The notes beneath the pieces were generated by a model. The model was not told the origin of the DNA. It made no database searches and was given only the letters and a program-made list of their open reading frames with translations. A stretch of 37,289 nt of DNA. Origin: Myxococcales bacterium. Its GTDB lineage: Bacteria > Myxococcota_A > Polyangia > Fen-1088. The stretch covers positions 10,750 to 48,038 of the forward strand of contig PMJO01000068.1 in the NCBI GenBank assembly GCA_003158455.1, in the 5' to 3' direction. Made by a program: the position numbers and the translations under genes. Positions 22,971 through 32,789 of the stretch are shown here, in pieces. Position 1 is the stretch's first letter; each line of letters starts with the position of its first letter.

Positions 22971-25085
22971 ATGTTTGGAAAGACAAAGATAGGCGTCAAA
23001 GCCATGCTGGCGCTAGCCGCGGTCGTGGCCATTAACCTCGGTGTGGGGGTGTACAGTTCTACCAACCTGCGCCAGGCTGAGCAGTCGAACCGCATCCTGT
23101 ACGAGCAGAACACGGTGGCCCTGGTCGCATTTGACCAATTCGTGGTCGGGTTCTACCGGACGTGGGCAAGCTTGGGCAACGGGATCGCCGCAACCGACCC
23201 ACGGGAAAGGAATCAGCAACTCACCAAGGCGGAGAGCGACCTGAAGGGTGTCGATGAGGCCCTTGCACGAACGGACGAAGCCGTGAAGCAAGCTGACCTA
23301 CGTCCCTTCGTGGCCGCGACGGCTCAGATTTTCCGACCGCTCTCCCAGAACATTCGGGCTGCGATTGACGCCGGAAAGAGGAATCAGGTCAGCGGGCTGT
23401 CGGAAAGTATGCACGGAGGTGAGCTGGACAAGGGTCGGCTGGCGTTGCGCGAAGCCGACGAGCGCCTTTCCAAAGCCCTGGACGACTCCGCCAAGGCGAG
23501 GGCCGAGGCAACCACCGCCGCGGCCAACACGACCATCGCGACGACCCAGATTCTGATGGCGTTGGCTGTGATCCTCGCAGCCGGGCTGGGCCTGCTGCTT
23601 CTCCGCAACATTGGTCGGGCCATCCGGGGAATGCAAGCGGAGGCCGAACGCCTGGTCACGGCTGCGGTGGACGGGAAGCTCGCCACGCGCGCCGACGCCG
23701 ACAGGGTGCACTTCGAGTTCTCCGGCGTGATGAACGGCTTCAATCGCGTGCTTGACGCTGTGGTCACGCCGCTCAACGTGGCCGCCGGCTATGTGGACCG
23801 CATTGCCAAGGGCGACATCCCGCCCAAGATCAGCGACAGCTACAACGGCGACTTCAACACCCTCAAGAACAACCTCAACACCTGCATCGTTGCCATCGGT
23901 GGCCTTGTCGAGGATGTCAACCGCCTGGCAAGCGCCGCGGTCGAGGGCCAGCTCTCCACCCGCGCGGATGCCACGCGCCACCAGGGTGACTTCCGCAAGA
24001 TCGTCGAAGGCGTGAATCACACGCTCGATGCGATTCTCGCGCCAATCCACGAAGCCAGCGCCGTACTGGAGAATCTCTCGCAGCGCGACCTGCGCGCTCG
24101 CATGAAAGGCGAATACCGCGGCGACCACGCCAAGATCAAGGAATCGGTCAACCAGACCGCCCAGGCCCTGCACGAGGCCCTTGGTCAGGTGGCCGGCGCG
24201 GTGGATCAGGTGTCGGCGGCGGCCGGGCAGATCGCTTCCTCCAGCCAGACCGTGGCGGACGGAGCTTCGCAACAGGCCAGTTCGCTGGAAGAAACCTCGT
24301 CCGCACTCGAATCCATGAGCGCCATGTCCAAGCGAACCTCTGACAATTCGATTCAAGCCAACTCGCTGGCCCAGACCGCGAAGACCGCAGCCATGGGTGG
24401 CGCAAGCGCGGTCGAGCACATGTCGGTGGCCATGACCAAGATCAAGGCTTCGGCTGAGGGGACGTCACAGATTATCAAGGACATAAACGAGATTGCGTTC
24501 CAGACCAACCTGCTGGCGCTGAACGCGGCGGTCGAGGCGGCGCGCGCTGGTGAAGCGGGGCGCGGCTTTGCCGTGGTGGCAGAAGAGGTGCGCAGCCTGG
24601 CCTTGCGGTCGAAGGAGGCGGCGATGAAGACCGAAGAGCTGATCAAGGAATCGGTCCGTCAGGCGGGCGAGGGGGAAAACACCTCGCGCGAGATGGCGGG
24701 GAAGCTGAGCGAGATCCTGGACGGCATCGAAAAGGTGAGCGGGATCGTGAACGAGATCTCGGCCTCGGCCAAGGAGCAGTCAGCCGGGGTGGACCAGATC
24801 AACCGGGCAGTGGCGGACATGAACAAGGTCACCCAGCAGAACGCGGCCAACTCCGAGGAGTCGTCTTCCGCGGCCGCCGAACTGTCGAGCCAATCCGAAG
24901 AGCTGGCCGCCATGGTCGGCAGCTTCCAACTGGCGCGCGCTGGCGGCGCCTCGGCCCATGCCCCGGCCAGCAGCCCGGCCTTGGCCAGGGCCAAGCGAGC
25001 CAATGGGGGCAACGGACGCTCGGCCACGGTCAAGCCGGAAGCGGTCATTCCGCTCGACGGTGATCCTGCCTTTCGCGACTTCTAG
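22971..25085 (+). CDS. Methyl-accepting chemotaxis protein with tandem HAMP domains
   Basis: A 704-residue transmembrane receptor from ATG 22971 (AAAGGAG upstream). TM1 is about residues 10-29, a mostly helical periplasmic four-helix-bundle-like domain about 30-189, and TM2 about 192-212. Then follow several HAMP-like segments (about 213-265, 268-315, 318-360, 362-405), seen as repeated 'GKLATRADA', '[23 protein letters not shown]' and '[16 protein letters not shown]'. The signalling hairpin tip is 507-544 ('[34 protein letters not shown]'), flanked by methylation helices with paired Glu/Gln ([12 protein letters not shown]). The C-terminus lacks the CheR-tethering NWETF-type pentapeptide. The ligand is unknown. 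The adaptation enzymes CheR, CheD and CheB follow. Confidence 0.94.
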   Translation: MFGKTKIGVKAMLALAAVVAINLGVGVYSSTNLRQAEQSNRILYEQNTVALVAFDQFVVGFYRTWASLGNGIAATDPRERNQQLTKAESDLKGVDEALARTDEAVKQADLRPFVAATAQIFRPLSQNIRAAIDAGKRNQVSGLSESMHGGELDKGRLALREADERLSKALDDSAKARAEATTAAANTTIATTQILMALAVILAAGLGLLLLRNIGRAIRGMQAEAERLVTAAVDGKLATRADADRVHFEFSGVMNGFNRVLDAVVTPLNVAAGYVDRIAKGDIPPKISDSYNGDFNTLKNNLNTCIVAIGGLVEDVNRLASAAVEGQLSTRADATRHQGDFRKIVEGVNHTLDAILAPIHEASAVLENLSQRDLRARMKGEYRGDHAKIKESVNQTAQALHEALGQVAGAVDQVSAAAGQIASSSQTVADGASQQASSLEETSSALESMSAMSKRTSDNSIQANSLAQTAKTAAMGGASAVEHMSVAMTKIKASAEGTSQIIKDINEIAFQTNLLALNAAVEAARAGEAGRGFAVVAEEVRSLALRSKEAAMKTEELIKESVRQAGEGENTSREMAGKLSEILDGIEKVSGIVNEISASAKEQSAGVDQINRAVADMNKVTQQNAANSEESSSAAAELSSQSEELAAMVGSFQLARAGGASAHAPASSPALARAKRANGGNGRSATVKPEAVIPLDGDPAFRDF

Positions 25086-25091
25086 TTGAAA

Positions 25092-25128
25092 GCCGGCGGC
25101 AGACGCTTTCCGCACTCCTGCCGCCGGC
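25092..25128 (+). terminator. Strong hairpin between the receptor gene and cheR
   Basis: GCCGGCGGCAG (25092-25102) pairs perfectly with CTGCCGCCGGC (25118-25128) around a 15-nt loop, filling most of the 56-bp gap. It is followed by CTTGTG, so there is no strong U-tract. It could be a partial terminator or an mRNA-stability element that sets cheA-cheW-receptor expression above that of the adaptation genes. Confidence 0.45.
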
Positions 25129-25141
25129 CTTGTGACTATTC

Positions 25142-25966
25142 ATGGAAAGTGAGGTCTTTCAGCGCTTCTGTGCCCACGCGCACCAGCAGGCCGGCATCTC
25201 GCTGGGGCCGAACAAGGAAGCCCTGGTGACCGCCCGTGTGGGCAAACGCATGCGCGCTTTGGGCATCGAGGACGAACGCGGCTACCTTGACTACCTGGAA
25301 GCCGACCGAACCGGCGAAGAACTCGTGCAATTCCTCGACGTGATTTCCACCAACCACACGTCATTCTTCCGCGAGCCAGATCATTTCGATCTGCTGCGCA
25401 CGCTGCTGGATGAGTGGCGCCGGCTGGGTCAGCGCAGGCTGCGCATCTGGTCCGCGGCCTCGTCTACGGGCGAAGAGCCGTACTCAATCGTGATGACCGT
25501 GCTGGACGCGCTGCCGGATCTGGACATCGACTTCAAGCTGCTGGCCACCGACATTTCCACCCGCGTGTTGGCGCAGGCGCAGCAAGGCATCTATCCGGCC
25601 GAAAAGCTGACCGCCATCCCACGGCCACTGCTGGCGCGCTTCTTCAAACGATGTGAAGGCCCCGATGAAACCTACAGTGTGCGCGACGAAGTCAAGCAGC
25701 ACGTGTTGTTCCGTCGATTGAACTTGTCGCAGCCACCCTTCCCCATGCGGGGGCCTCTCGACATCGTGTTTTGCCGGAATGTTCTCATCTACTTTGATCT
25801 GCCGGTGCGCCAGCGCCTGCTGGCGGCCATCCAGGACCTGCTGCGGCCGGGCGGCTGGTTGTTTGTGGGACACACCGAGACCCTGACCGGGATCAACACC
25901 GGATTTCGGCTGGCGCGTCCCTCTGTGTTCTTCGTACCCGACGACAGAAAGGCCGCGGGCGCGTGA
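25142..25966 (+). CDS. cheR: Chemotaxis protein methyltransferase CheR
   Basis: A 274-residue enzyme that methylates receptor glutamates using S-adenosylmethionine. N-terminal helical domain: 'HAHQQAGISLGPNKEALVTARVGKRMRALGIEDERGYLDYLE'. Then 'LDVISTNHTSFFREPDHFDLL', the SAM-site 'WSAASSTGEEPYSIVMTVLDAL', 'LLATDISTRVLAQAQQGIYP', and 'PLDIVFCRNVLIYFD' followed by 'GWLFVGHTETL'. All are CheR blocks. It starts at ATG 25142, 56 bp after the receptor gene, and overlaps cheD by 4 bp. Confidence 0.96.
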   Translation: MESEVFQRFCAHAHQQAGISLGPNKEALVTARVGKRMRALGIEDERGYLDYLEADRTGEELVQFLDVISTNHTSFFREPDHFDLLRTLLDEWRRLGQRRLRIWSAASSTGEEPYSIVMTVLDALPDLDIDFKLLATDISTRVLAQAQQGIYPAEKLTAIPRPLLARFFKRCEGPDETYSVRDEVKQHVLFRRLNLSQPPFPMRGPLDIVFCRNVLIYFDLPVRQRLLAAIQDLLRPGGWLFVGHTETLTGINTGFRLARPSVFFVPDDRKAAGA

Positions 25967-26442
25967 AACTGGTCACCGTGGACATCGCGGATTCGAGGGT
26001 GTCGGCGGATCCCGATGTTACGCTGGTGACCTACGCCCTGGGCTCGTGCATCGGAGTGATGGCCTACGATCCGGTGCGCGTGGCGGCGGGGATGATCCAC
26101 TACATGCTGCCGCTGTCAGAGACCTCGCCCGACAAGGCCAAGGCGCGTCCTGCGATGTTCGCTGACGTGGGCATCCCGCTGCTCTTTCACAGCCTGTACG
26201 CTCTCGGTTGCGACAAGAAAAACCTGATCGTGAAGGTGGCGGGGGGCGGAACCATGCACGACGAGAGCGGCCGTTTTGCCATCGGCCAGCGCAACTACAC
26301 TATCCTGCGCAAGATGTTCTGGAAGACCGGCGTAGTCATCAGCGCCGAGGACGTGGGCGGATCCAAGTCGCGCACCGTGCGCCTAGCGGTGGCCACCGGA
26401 CGTTGCACGATTACCTCGTCGGGCGAAGAGGTGGAGCTATGA
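25963..26442 (+). CDS. cheD: Receptor glutamine deamidase CheD
   Basis: A 159-residue product that deamidates receptor glutamines and, in other bacteria, partners CheC-type phosphatases. The catalytic Cys29 in 'TYALGSCIGV' and His46 in 'GMIHYMLP' keep the spacing of characterised CheD, and Thr23 occupies the third active-site position. 'VKVAGGGTMHDESGRFAIGQRNYTILRKMF' carries the conserved 'IG.RN' segment. The GTG start at 25963 (GTGA) overlaps the cheR stop, and its own stop overlaps the HDOD gene. Confidence 0.96.
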   Translation: MKLVTVDIADSRVSADPDVTLVTYALGSCIGVMAYDPVRVAAGMIHYMLPLSETSPDKAKARPAMFADVGIPLLFHSLYALGCDKKNLIVKVAGGGTMHDESGRFAIGQRNYTILRKMFWKTGVVISAEDVGGSKSRTVRLAVATGRCTITSSGEEVEL

Positions 26443-27311
26443 TTTCAGCTGCCGAAGTCGCGGTTCGCATCAAGCGTCTGCCCATCTTTCCCGAGGCGCC
26501 CGCTCGCCTGGCGGCGTTGTTGGCGCAAGGCAGCTCGGGCGTCGACGAATTCGAGAAAGTCATCAAGCCTGATCCCGGACTGACTGCCAACCTGCTGCGC
26601 TTGGCGAACTCGGCTTACTTCGGGCTCACCCGGCGCATCGCTTCGGCCCGTGAGGCCATCACCATCTTGGGCCTCAAGCGCGTGTACGACGTGGCTAGCA
26701 TGGCGGCCATGCAAGGATTTCTGCCTGCGCGCCTGCCCGGCTACGAATTGTCGTCCGACGGATACTGGCAACACTGCGTGGCGGTGGCCTGTCTGGCAGA
26801 GAACATGGCGCGCGCGGGTGGCGCGCACGCGCCCGCCCTGGTGTTCACCGCCGGGCTGATGCACGACATTGGCAAACTGGTACTGGGCGAATTCCTCGCG
26901 CTGCATGCTGCGCCCATCTTGGAGAAGCTTCGCCACGACGGCGTGTCCCTGATTGGCGCCGAACGCGAGATCTTGGGCGTGGACCACTCCGAAGTGGGCG
27001 CCGAGGTGGCGTTCGTCTGGAAGCTTCCTGATGCGGTGGTGTCCGTGATTCGCTGGCACCACGATCCCAGCAAGGTCCCCGAGGGCGTCGACCGCTCGTG
27101 CGTCGATTTGGTGCACGTGGCGGATGCGCTCGCGCATTCCTTCGGATTTGGCGCCGACATCGGTGAACTGCGAAGGCCGCTCGACGCCCAAGCCTTTGAC
27201 CGCCTGAAGCTGGCCGTGCCGGCCCTCGAGCTGGTGGCGGCCGGCAGCCTGGCCGACATCGAGAGCCTGACCGGCTTGGCCAAGGCGAGTGATCGAGGAG
27301 ACAAGTTATGA
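26439..27311 (+). CDS. HDOD-domain signalling protein (first copy)
   Basis: A 290-residue protein; ATG 26439 overlaps the cheD stop (ATGA) after GGTGGAG. HDOD domain: 'RIKRLPIFPEAPARLAALLAQGSSGVDEFEKVIKPDPGLTANLLRLANSAYFGLTRRIASAREAITILG' and 'AGLMHDIGKLVLGEF', where an HD pair is retained. HDOD proteins are HD-like signalling scaffolds, often without shown hydrolase activity, found beside receiver and chemotaxis genes. Here it is translationally coupled between cheD and cheY, which suggests a role in receptor adaptation or signal output. Its target is unknown. Confidence 0.85.
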   Translation: MISAAEVAVRIKRLPIFPEAPARLAALLAQGSSGVDEFEKVIKPDPGLTANLLRLANSAYFGLTRRIASAREAITILGLKRVYDVASMAAMQGFLPARLPGYELSSDGYWQHCVAVACLAENMARAGGAHAPALVFTAGLMHDIGKLVLGEFLALHAAPILEKLRHDGVSLIGAEREILGVDHSEVGAEVAFVWKLPDAVVSVIRWHHDPSKVPEGVDRSCVDLVHVADALAHSFGFGADIGELRRPLDAQAFDRLKLAVPALELVAAGSLADIESLTGLAKASDRGDKL

Positions 27312-27698
27312 GCTACCGGGTGCTGATCGTCGACGATTCCGCCGTGGTCCGGCACATGGTCAGCCGGGCCCTGTCCATCTCGGGCATAGAAACAAGTTCT
27401 GTCCTAGAGGCGGGCAATGGCCAGGAAGCCTTGGACATCTTGCGCAAGACTTGGGTCGACATCGTGTTCGCCGACATCAACATGCCGGTGATGACTGGTG
27501 CCGAGTTGTTGGAGACCATGGCGCGCGAAGGAATGTTGGCCACCACACCGGTGGTGATCGTTTCCTCGGAGCACGGCGAGAAGCGCGCCCAGGAAATGAA
27601 GCAAATGGGTGCCCGCGCCTATCTGGTCAAGCCGTTTCGTCCCGAAGCCATCAAGCAAGTCTGTGGCGAAATTCTGCGCCCTGGGAAAGAGACCCCCC

Positions 27699-27706
<8 letters not shown>
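27308..27706 (+). CDS. cheY: CheY-like single-domain response regulator
   Basis: A 132-residue receiver domain from ATG 27308, overlapping the HDOD gene. It has '[14 protein letters not shown]' with the acidic pair, phosphoacceptor Asp56 in 'FADINMPVMTG', Ser87 in 'IVSSEHG' at the Thr/Ser switch position, and Lys108 in 'YLVKPF'. Phosphorylated CheY normally binds the flagellar switch; the FliM target is not in this window. The four bases before the next start overlap. It could instead act on the HDOD partner. Confidence 0.9.
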
Positions 27707-29212
<1,506 letters not shown>

Positions 29213-29252
29213 CCACGACCATCATGTAATTGACGGTCGGCCAGATGGTTGG

Positions 29253-29270
29253 CCGTCGGGAAACCGACGG
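29253..29270 (+). terminator. GNRA-loop hairpin after cheB
   Basis: CCGTCGG, loop GAAA, CCGACGG: a perfect 7-bp stem with a stable GAAA tetraloop, 40 nt after the cheB stop and inside a larger imperfect fold that starts near 29231. No direct T-run follows. It likely marks the end of the cheB transcript. Confidence 0.45.
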
Positions 29271-29309
29271 TCGCGCTGCGGCAGGCGCAGAATTACCGTG
29301 CGCCGCCTG

Positions 29310-29325
29310 TGGTCTCGGTTTTGCA
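29310..29325 (+). promoter_or_regulatory. Sigma-54-like promoter before the second chemotaxis unit
   Basis: TGGTCT, five bases (CGGTT), TTGCA, followed by TTTTTCGC. Both invariant GG and GC dinucleotides are correctly spaced and the -12 box is perfect. It lies 77 bp before the ATG of the second cheX-like gene at 29402. Confidence 0.45.
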
Positions 29326-29401
29326 TTTTTCGCAGTCGCCAATTGATAGGGAGCCATGTGTTCCGACCACCGCAGGAGACCCGCACCCGAGAAGGAGTGA
29401 C

Positions 29402-29875
29402 ATGAAGCCGCTTCCACCATCCGAGAGACTGGGCGTCCTGGTTTCCAACGTGACGCAGACCATGTTGGGCATCTCGTTCGTCCCTGTAATCTCCGACCAA
29501 GCCCATCCCGGGCTGTGCTGGCGTACTGCCGTCATGCTGGTCAATGGCGCGCGGCCTCTGACCGTGGGCCTATCATCAAGCCAAGAAGGCTGTCTGGCTC
29601 TGACCGCAGCCATGTTCTCCTGCCCGGCCTCCGCGGTCGACCCGTCTATGATCAATGATGCGCTTTGCGAGCTGGTCAACATGACCGCGGGCTTGCTCAA
29701 GACGGAGATGGCGCTGGACCAAGCCCTGACCGTGCCGCAGGTGGTGACCGACGCCACTGTGCTGGCCAGGCTGGCGGAGTTGCACCCCGGACTCGTGCTC
29801 AAGGCGAAGGAAATCGGTCTTGCCCTCTGGGCCCACGAGGGCCACGCAATCGCCAAGCTTACGGCTGCCGCCTAG
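29402..29875 (+). CDS. CheX-like phosphatase-family protein (second copy)
   Basis: A 157-residue product; ATG 29402 follows GAAGGAG. It has the same overall plan as the first CheX-like protein and the D-x3-E-x2-N core ('NDALCELVNMTAGLLKTEM'), but the Pro comes 19 residues after the Asn rather than 22, and overall similarity to the first copy is low. It is the first gene of a second unit with a REC-REC-STAS protein and an HDOD protein. It probably dephosphorylates one of those receivers, or has become a regulatory subunit. Confidence 0.7.
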   Translation: MKPLPPSERLGVLVSNVTQTMLGISFVPVISDQAHPGLCWRTAVMLVNGARPLTVGLSSSQEGCLALTAAMFSCPASAVDPSMINDALCELVNMTAGLLKTEMALDQALTVPQVVTDATVLARLAELHPGLVLKAKEIGLALWAHEGHAIAKLTAAA

Positions 29876-29912
29876 GAAACGAAATGCAAACCACGGGAAC
29901 AGGAGATCTTTG

Positions 29913-31043
29913 ATGCCACGGATTCTCACGGTCGATGACAGTCGCGCCATTCGCATGATCGTCGCCAAACAACTGCAGCCCTTGGGCTTCGAAATTGGCG
30001 AGGCGGAAGACGGCAACGACGGCCTGGCCAAACTGCAAAGCGCGGCCTACGACCTGGTGGTGCTCGACGTCACCATGCCTAACCTCGACGGCCCGGGCAT
30101 GTTGGCCAAGATGCGCGAGGGCGGGAACAAGACGCCCGTACTCATGCTCACCTCCGAGTCCAAGACGGCCATCGTGGCTACCGTCATGCGCCTGGGCATC
30201 TCCGACTTCGTGCTCAAGCCCTTCAAGGGTGACGAGCTGAAAGCCAAGGTTCTGAAAGCGCTCAAGCTGCCGGCCGACTACGCCGCGCCAGGCGGTGCGC
30301 CCGTCGCCGCTGCCGCGACGCCCGTCGCCACGACCGCCAAACGCGTGCTGGTCATCGACGACATGGAGAACGTGCACAAGAAGGTGCGGTCGTTGATACC
30401 GGCCGAGCGAAACCTCGATGCGAGTCTGAACGCCGCGGATGCCCTGGCGCTGTGTCGATCCAATCCCTATGGACTCATCTTGATCGACGGCGACCTGCCC
30501 GACACCAACCTGCCCTCATTGACCAAACAACTGCGCCTGTTGCAGCCCAAGGCGGTGCTGGTGGCCATGGCCCTGCGTACCGCCAACAACGTCACCGGCG
30601 AAATGCGCGCGCAAGGCTTTGAGGATGTCTTGTTCAAGCCTTTTGTCAACGAGGCCGTCGATGCGCTGCTGGAGCGAAGTTTCCAGGAAGACCAGGAACT
30701 GGTTTCCGCCCAGGAGAATTGTCTCAAGCTAGCCGGGTTCCACGGGCGCGACGACAAGCTGGAGGGCTACTTCCAGAAGCTTTCCGCCAAGCTGAAAGAG
30801 GCCATGAGCAAACTGGCCGAGGGTTGTTTTGACAGCGCCGTGCTTGACGCTAGCCAATTGCCACTGGGCCAGCCCATGCGGGCGGCGCAATTCATGGCCG
30901 ACTTGTCCAAGGTATCCGCCGATTGTGGCGTCGCCCTGCGTCTGGTGGGGTCGGCCGAGTTGGCCGCCGTGATCGGGGGATTCGAAGAGGCCAAGTCCCT
31001 GCGCTTGTTCCAATCTGTTGAGGAGGCACGCGCCGCTGCTTAG
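29913..31043 (+). CDS. Response regulator with two receiver domains and a STAS-like domain
   Basis: A 376-residue protein from ATG 29913, with AGGAG at 29901-29905. First receiver (1-120): 'VDDSRAIR', phosphoacceptor Asp52 in 'VLDVTMPNLDG', Thr80 and Lys102 ('LKPF'). A Pro/Ala linker (122-142) leads to the second receiver (143-258): 'VIDDMENVHKKV', Asp192 in 'LIDGDLPD', Lys242 in 'FKPF', with Ala-Leu at the usual Thr switch. Residues about 266-376 resemble a STAS domain ('SAVLDASQLP', 'ALRLVGSAELAAVIGGFEEAKSLRLFQSVEEA'). STAS domains usually mediate anti-sigma-antagonist-type or scaffold interactions. No DNA-binding domain is visible, so output is by protein contact. Confidence 0.85.
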   Translation: MPRILTVDDSRAIRMIVAKQLQPLGFEIGEAEDGNDGLAKLQSAAYDLVVLDVTMPNLDGPGMLAKMREGGNKTPVLMLTSESKTAIVATVMRLGISDFVLKPFKGDELKAKVLKALKLPADYAAPGGAPVAAAATPVATTAKRVLVIDDMENVHKKVRSLIPAERNLDASLNAADALALCRSNPYGLILIDGDLPDTNLPSLTKQLRLLQPKAVLVAMALRTANNVTGEMRAQGFEDVLFKPFVNEAVDALLERSFQEDQELVSAQENCLKLAGFHGRDDKLEGYFQKLSAKLKEAMSKLAEGCFDSAVLDASQLPLGQPMRAAQFMADLSKVSADCGVALRLVGSAELAAVIGGFEEAKSLRLFQSVEEARAAA

Positions 31044-31067
31044 TCATCCGGCGCGCGGGAAGGCTGC

Positions 31068-31922
31068 ATGAAGTTCGCTGAACAGCTCGAACAGATCGTC
31101 AAGAACCGGATTGAAAAGGACAGTCTGACCCTCCCCACGCTGCCCGCGGTCGCCTTCAAAGCTATCGAGTTGACCCGCACGCCAGAATTCAACATGCAAG
31201 AAGTGGCCTCACTCATCGAAAGAGATCCCGTGCTGGCCGCGCAGATGCTCAAGTTGTGCAACAGCGTCGCCATGGCTACGCGTGAGCCATGCAAGAGCAT
31301 CAGCCAAGCCGTTTCTCGTCTGGGAAGCAAGAACCTGCGCAACACTCTTCTGGAGCTCTCGGCCCGGCGGCTTTTCGAATCGCACGATCCAAAGGTGGCG
31401 GCAACCGTGAAAGCCCTGTGGGAGCATTCCCGGGCAGTGGCGCAACTGGCGCAGCGGGTGGCGGTGGTTTCCGGCGCGGCAGATGCTGACACCGCCTACC
31501 TGGCAGGCCTGCTGCACGACGTGGGCAAGCCGGTGGTGGCCACCATGCTGCTGGAGGCGGAAAGCCAGATCACGCAGCGCAATCCCAAGTTGTGGATCGA
31601 CTTTTCTACCTGGATGGACGTGATGCAACGTTGTCACCGGCCCATCGGCCTCGACCTGGCCAAGAAGTGGCAGCTTCCTGAGGAAATCCAGAAGGCGATC
31701 GAGGAATGCGCTGACTATGACCCGGCCAACCGGCTGTCCACGGGAAATGCCGTGCGCTTCGCCAATGCGGTGGCCAAGCAGCAGGGCATCTATGCCGGAC
31801 CGGTCAGCGCCGACGACAACGACGCGTTGGTGATGGTCGGGCGCTCGCTCCTGAACATTGATGACGAGACGCTGACCCGCCTGTCGAGCGACCTGAAAGA
31901 GAAGTCCAAAGAAGCGGCGTAG
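31068..31922 (+). CDS. HDOD-domain signalling protein (second copy)
   Basis: A 284-residue protein starting at ATG 31068, 24 bp after the REC-REC-STAS gene. HDOD features: 'LTLPTLPAVAFKAIELTRTPEFNMQEVASLIERDPVLAAQMLKLCNSVAMATREPCKSISQAVSRLGSKNLRNTLLE' and 'AGLLHDVGKPVVATMLLE' with an HD pair. It has the same fold as the protein at 26439 but differs widely in sequence, so it is not a recent duplicate. It may be the effector partner of the receiver protein encoded before it. An 87-bp gap then separates it from the convergent motB gene; only a short ACCGGT pairing and GGATCCGGTTCCGG repeats are seen there. Confidence 0.85.
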   Translation: MKFAEQLEQIVKNRIEKDSLTLPTLPAVAFKAIELTRTPEFNMQEVASLIERDPVLAAQMLKLCNSVAMATREPCKSISQAVSRLGSKNLRNTLLELSARRLFESHDPKVAATVKALWEHSRAVAQLAQRVAVVSGAADADTAYLAGLLHDVGKPVVATMLLEAESQITQRNPKLWIDFSTWMDVMQRCHRPIGLDLAKKWQLPEEIQKAIEECADYDPANRLSTGNAVRFANAVAKQQGIYAGPVSADDNDALVMVGRSLLNIDDETLTRLSSDLKEKSKEAA

Positions 31923-32009
31923 AGTGCTCGTATGACCGGTTGGAGTTGTCGGTCCCCGGGCTGAGACCGGTAGCTGGATCCGGTTCCGGCCTCCGAAAGG
32001 CTGCACTCG

Positions 32010-32786
32010 CTACCGCGCCATGGCGTCGAAAGCGTCCTGCGCCTTGATCTCCAACACCAGTTCCACGCGGCGATTGACCTCACGCCCTTGGGCCGTACCG
32101 TTGTCAGCGATGGGACGCGTCGAACCCTGGCCGACAGCGCTGAGCAACTTGCCGTCAATGTGGTGGGCGCCCTGCATATAGCTGGCCACGGCGGCGGCGC
32201 GCGATGCAGACAGATCCCAGTTGTCGCGAAAGCGTGTGTGCGCCGCGGTTTGGTCGTCGGTATGGCCTTCGATGCGGATGGCCCGGCGGAACTGAGCCAG
32301 TTCGAGGGCGATGGCGTCCAGCACGGGAATCATCTCGGGCCTGATCGCGGCCTGTGAAGGATCGAAGAAGTGAGACGCTGACAAACGAATCATGAGCCGG
32401 CGTCCCTCCGTGTGCATGAGCACGGTGGGCGGACTATCGGGCCGTTCGAGCAGGAGTCCCTTTAGCCTCTTCTCGATGCGGCGGCGCACTGCCTCCACCG
32501 CCTCGATTTCCTGATTATTCGGTCGCTCTTCGCCCATGTTGGTCACGCAACCGCCCTCGCTGATCGGCCCCTCGAAAATGGGTATCTGATCCGCGCCGCC
32601 TGTGCCCTTGAAGTGCATGGCGAACTTGATGGCCTTGACCACGTCGATCATGCGCTTCTGGTCAACCCGGCTGACTGAATACATGACCACGAAGAAGGCG
32701 AAGAGCAAGGTCACAAAGTCGGCGTAGGAGACCAACCAGCGCTCGTGATTCTCGTGCTCCTCCGCATGTTCACGCTTTTTAGCCAT
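32010..32786 (-). CDS. motB: Flagellar stator protein MotB
   Basis: A 258-residue stator subunit. The N-terminal transmembrane helix carries the ion-binding Asp23 in 'WLVSYADFVTLLFAFFVVMYS'. The C-terminus is an OmpA-like peptidoglycan-binding domain: 'RLSASHFFDPSQAAIRPEMIPVLDAIA', 'IRIEGHTDDQ', 'WDLSASRAAAVASYM', 'GQGSTRPIADN', 'NRRVELVLE'. It anchors the stator to the wall while MotA contacts the rotor. It begins 3 bp after motA on the minus strand. Proton or sodium coupling cannot be told from the sequence alone. Confidence 0.96.
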   Translation of the reverse strand: MAKKREHAEEHENHERWLVSYADFVTLLFAFFVVMYSVSRVDQKRMIDVVKAIKFAMHFKGTGGADQIPIFEGPISEGGCVTNMGEERPNNQEIEAVEAVRRRIEKRLKGLLLERPDSPPTVLMHTEGRRLMIRLSASHFFDPSQAAIRPEMIPVLDAIALELAQFRRAIRIEGHTDDQTAAHTRFRDNWDLSASRAAAVASYMQGAHHIDGKLLSAVGQGSTRPIADNGTAQGREVNRRVELVLEIKAQDAFDAMAR

Positions 32787-32789
32787 GGC

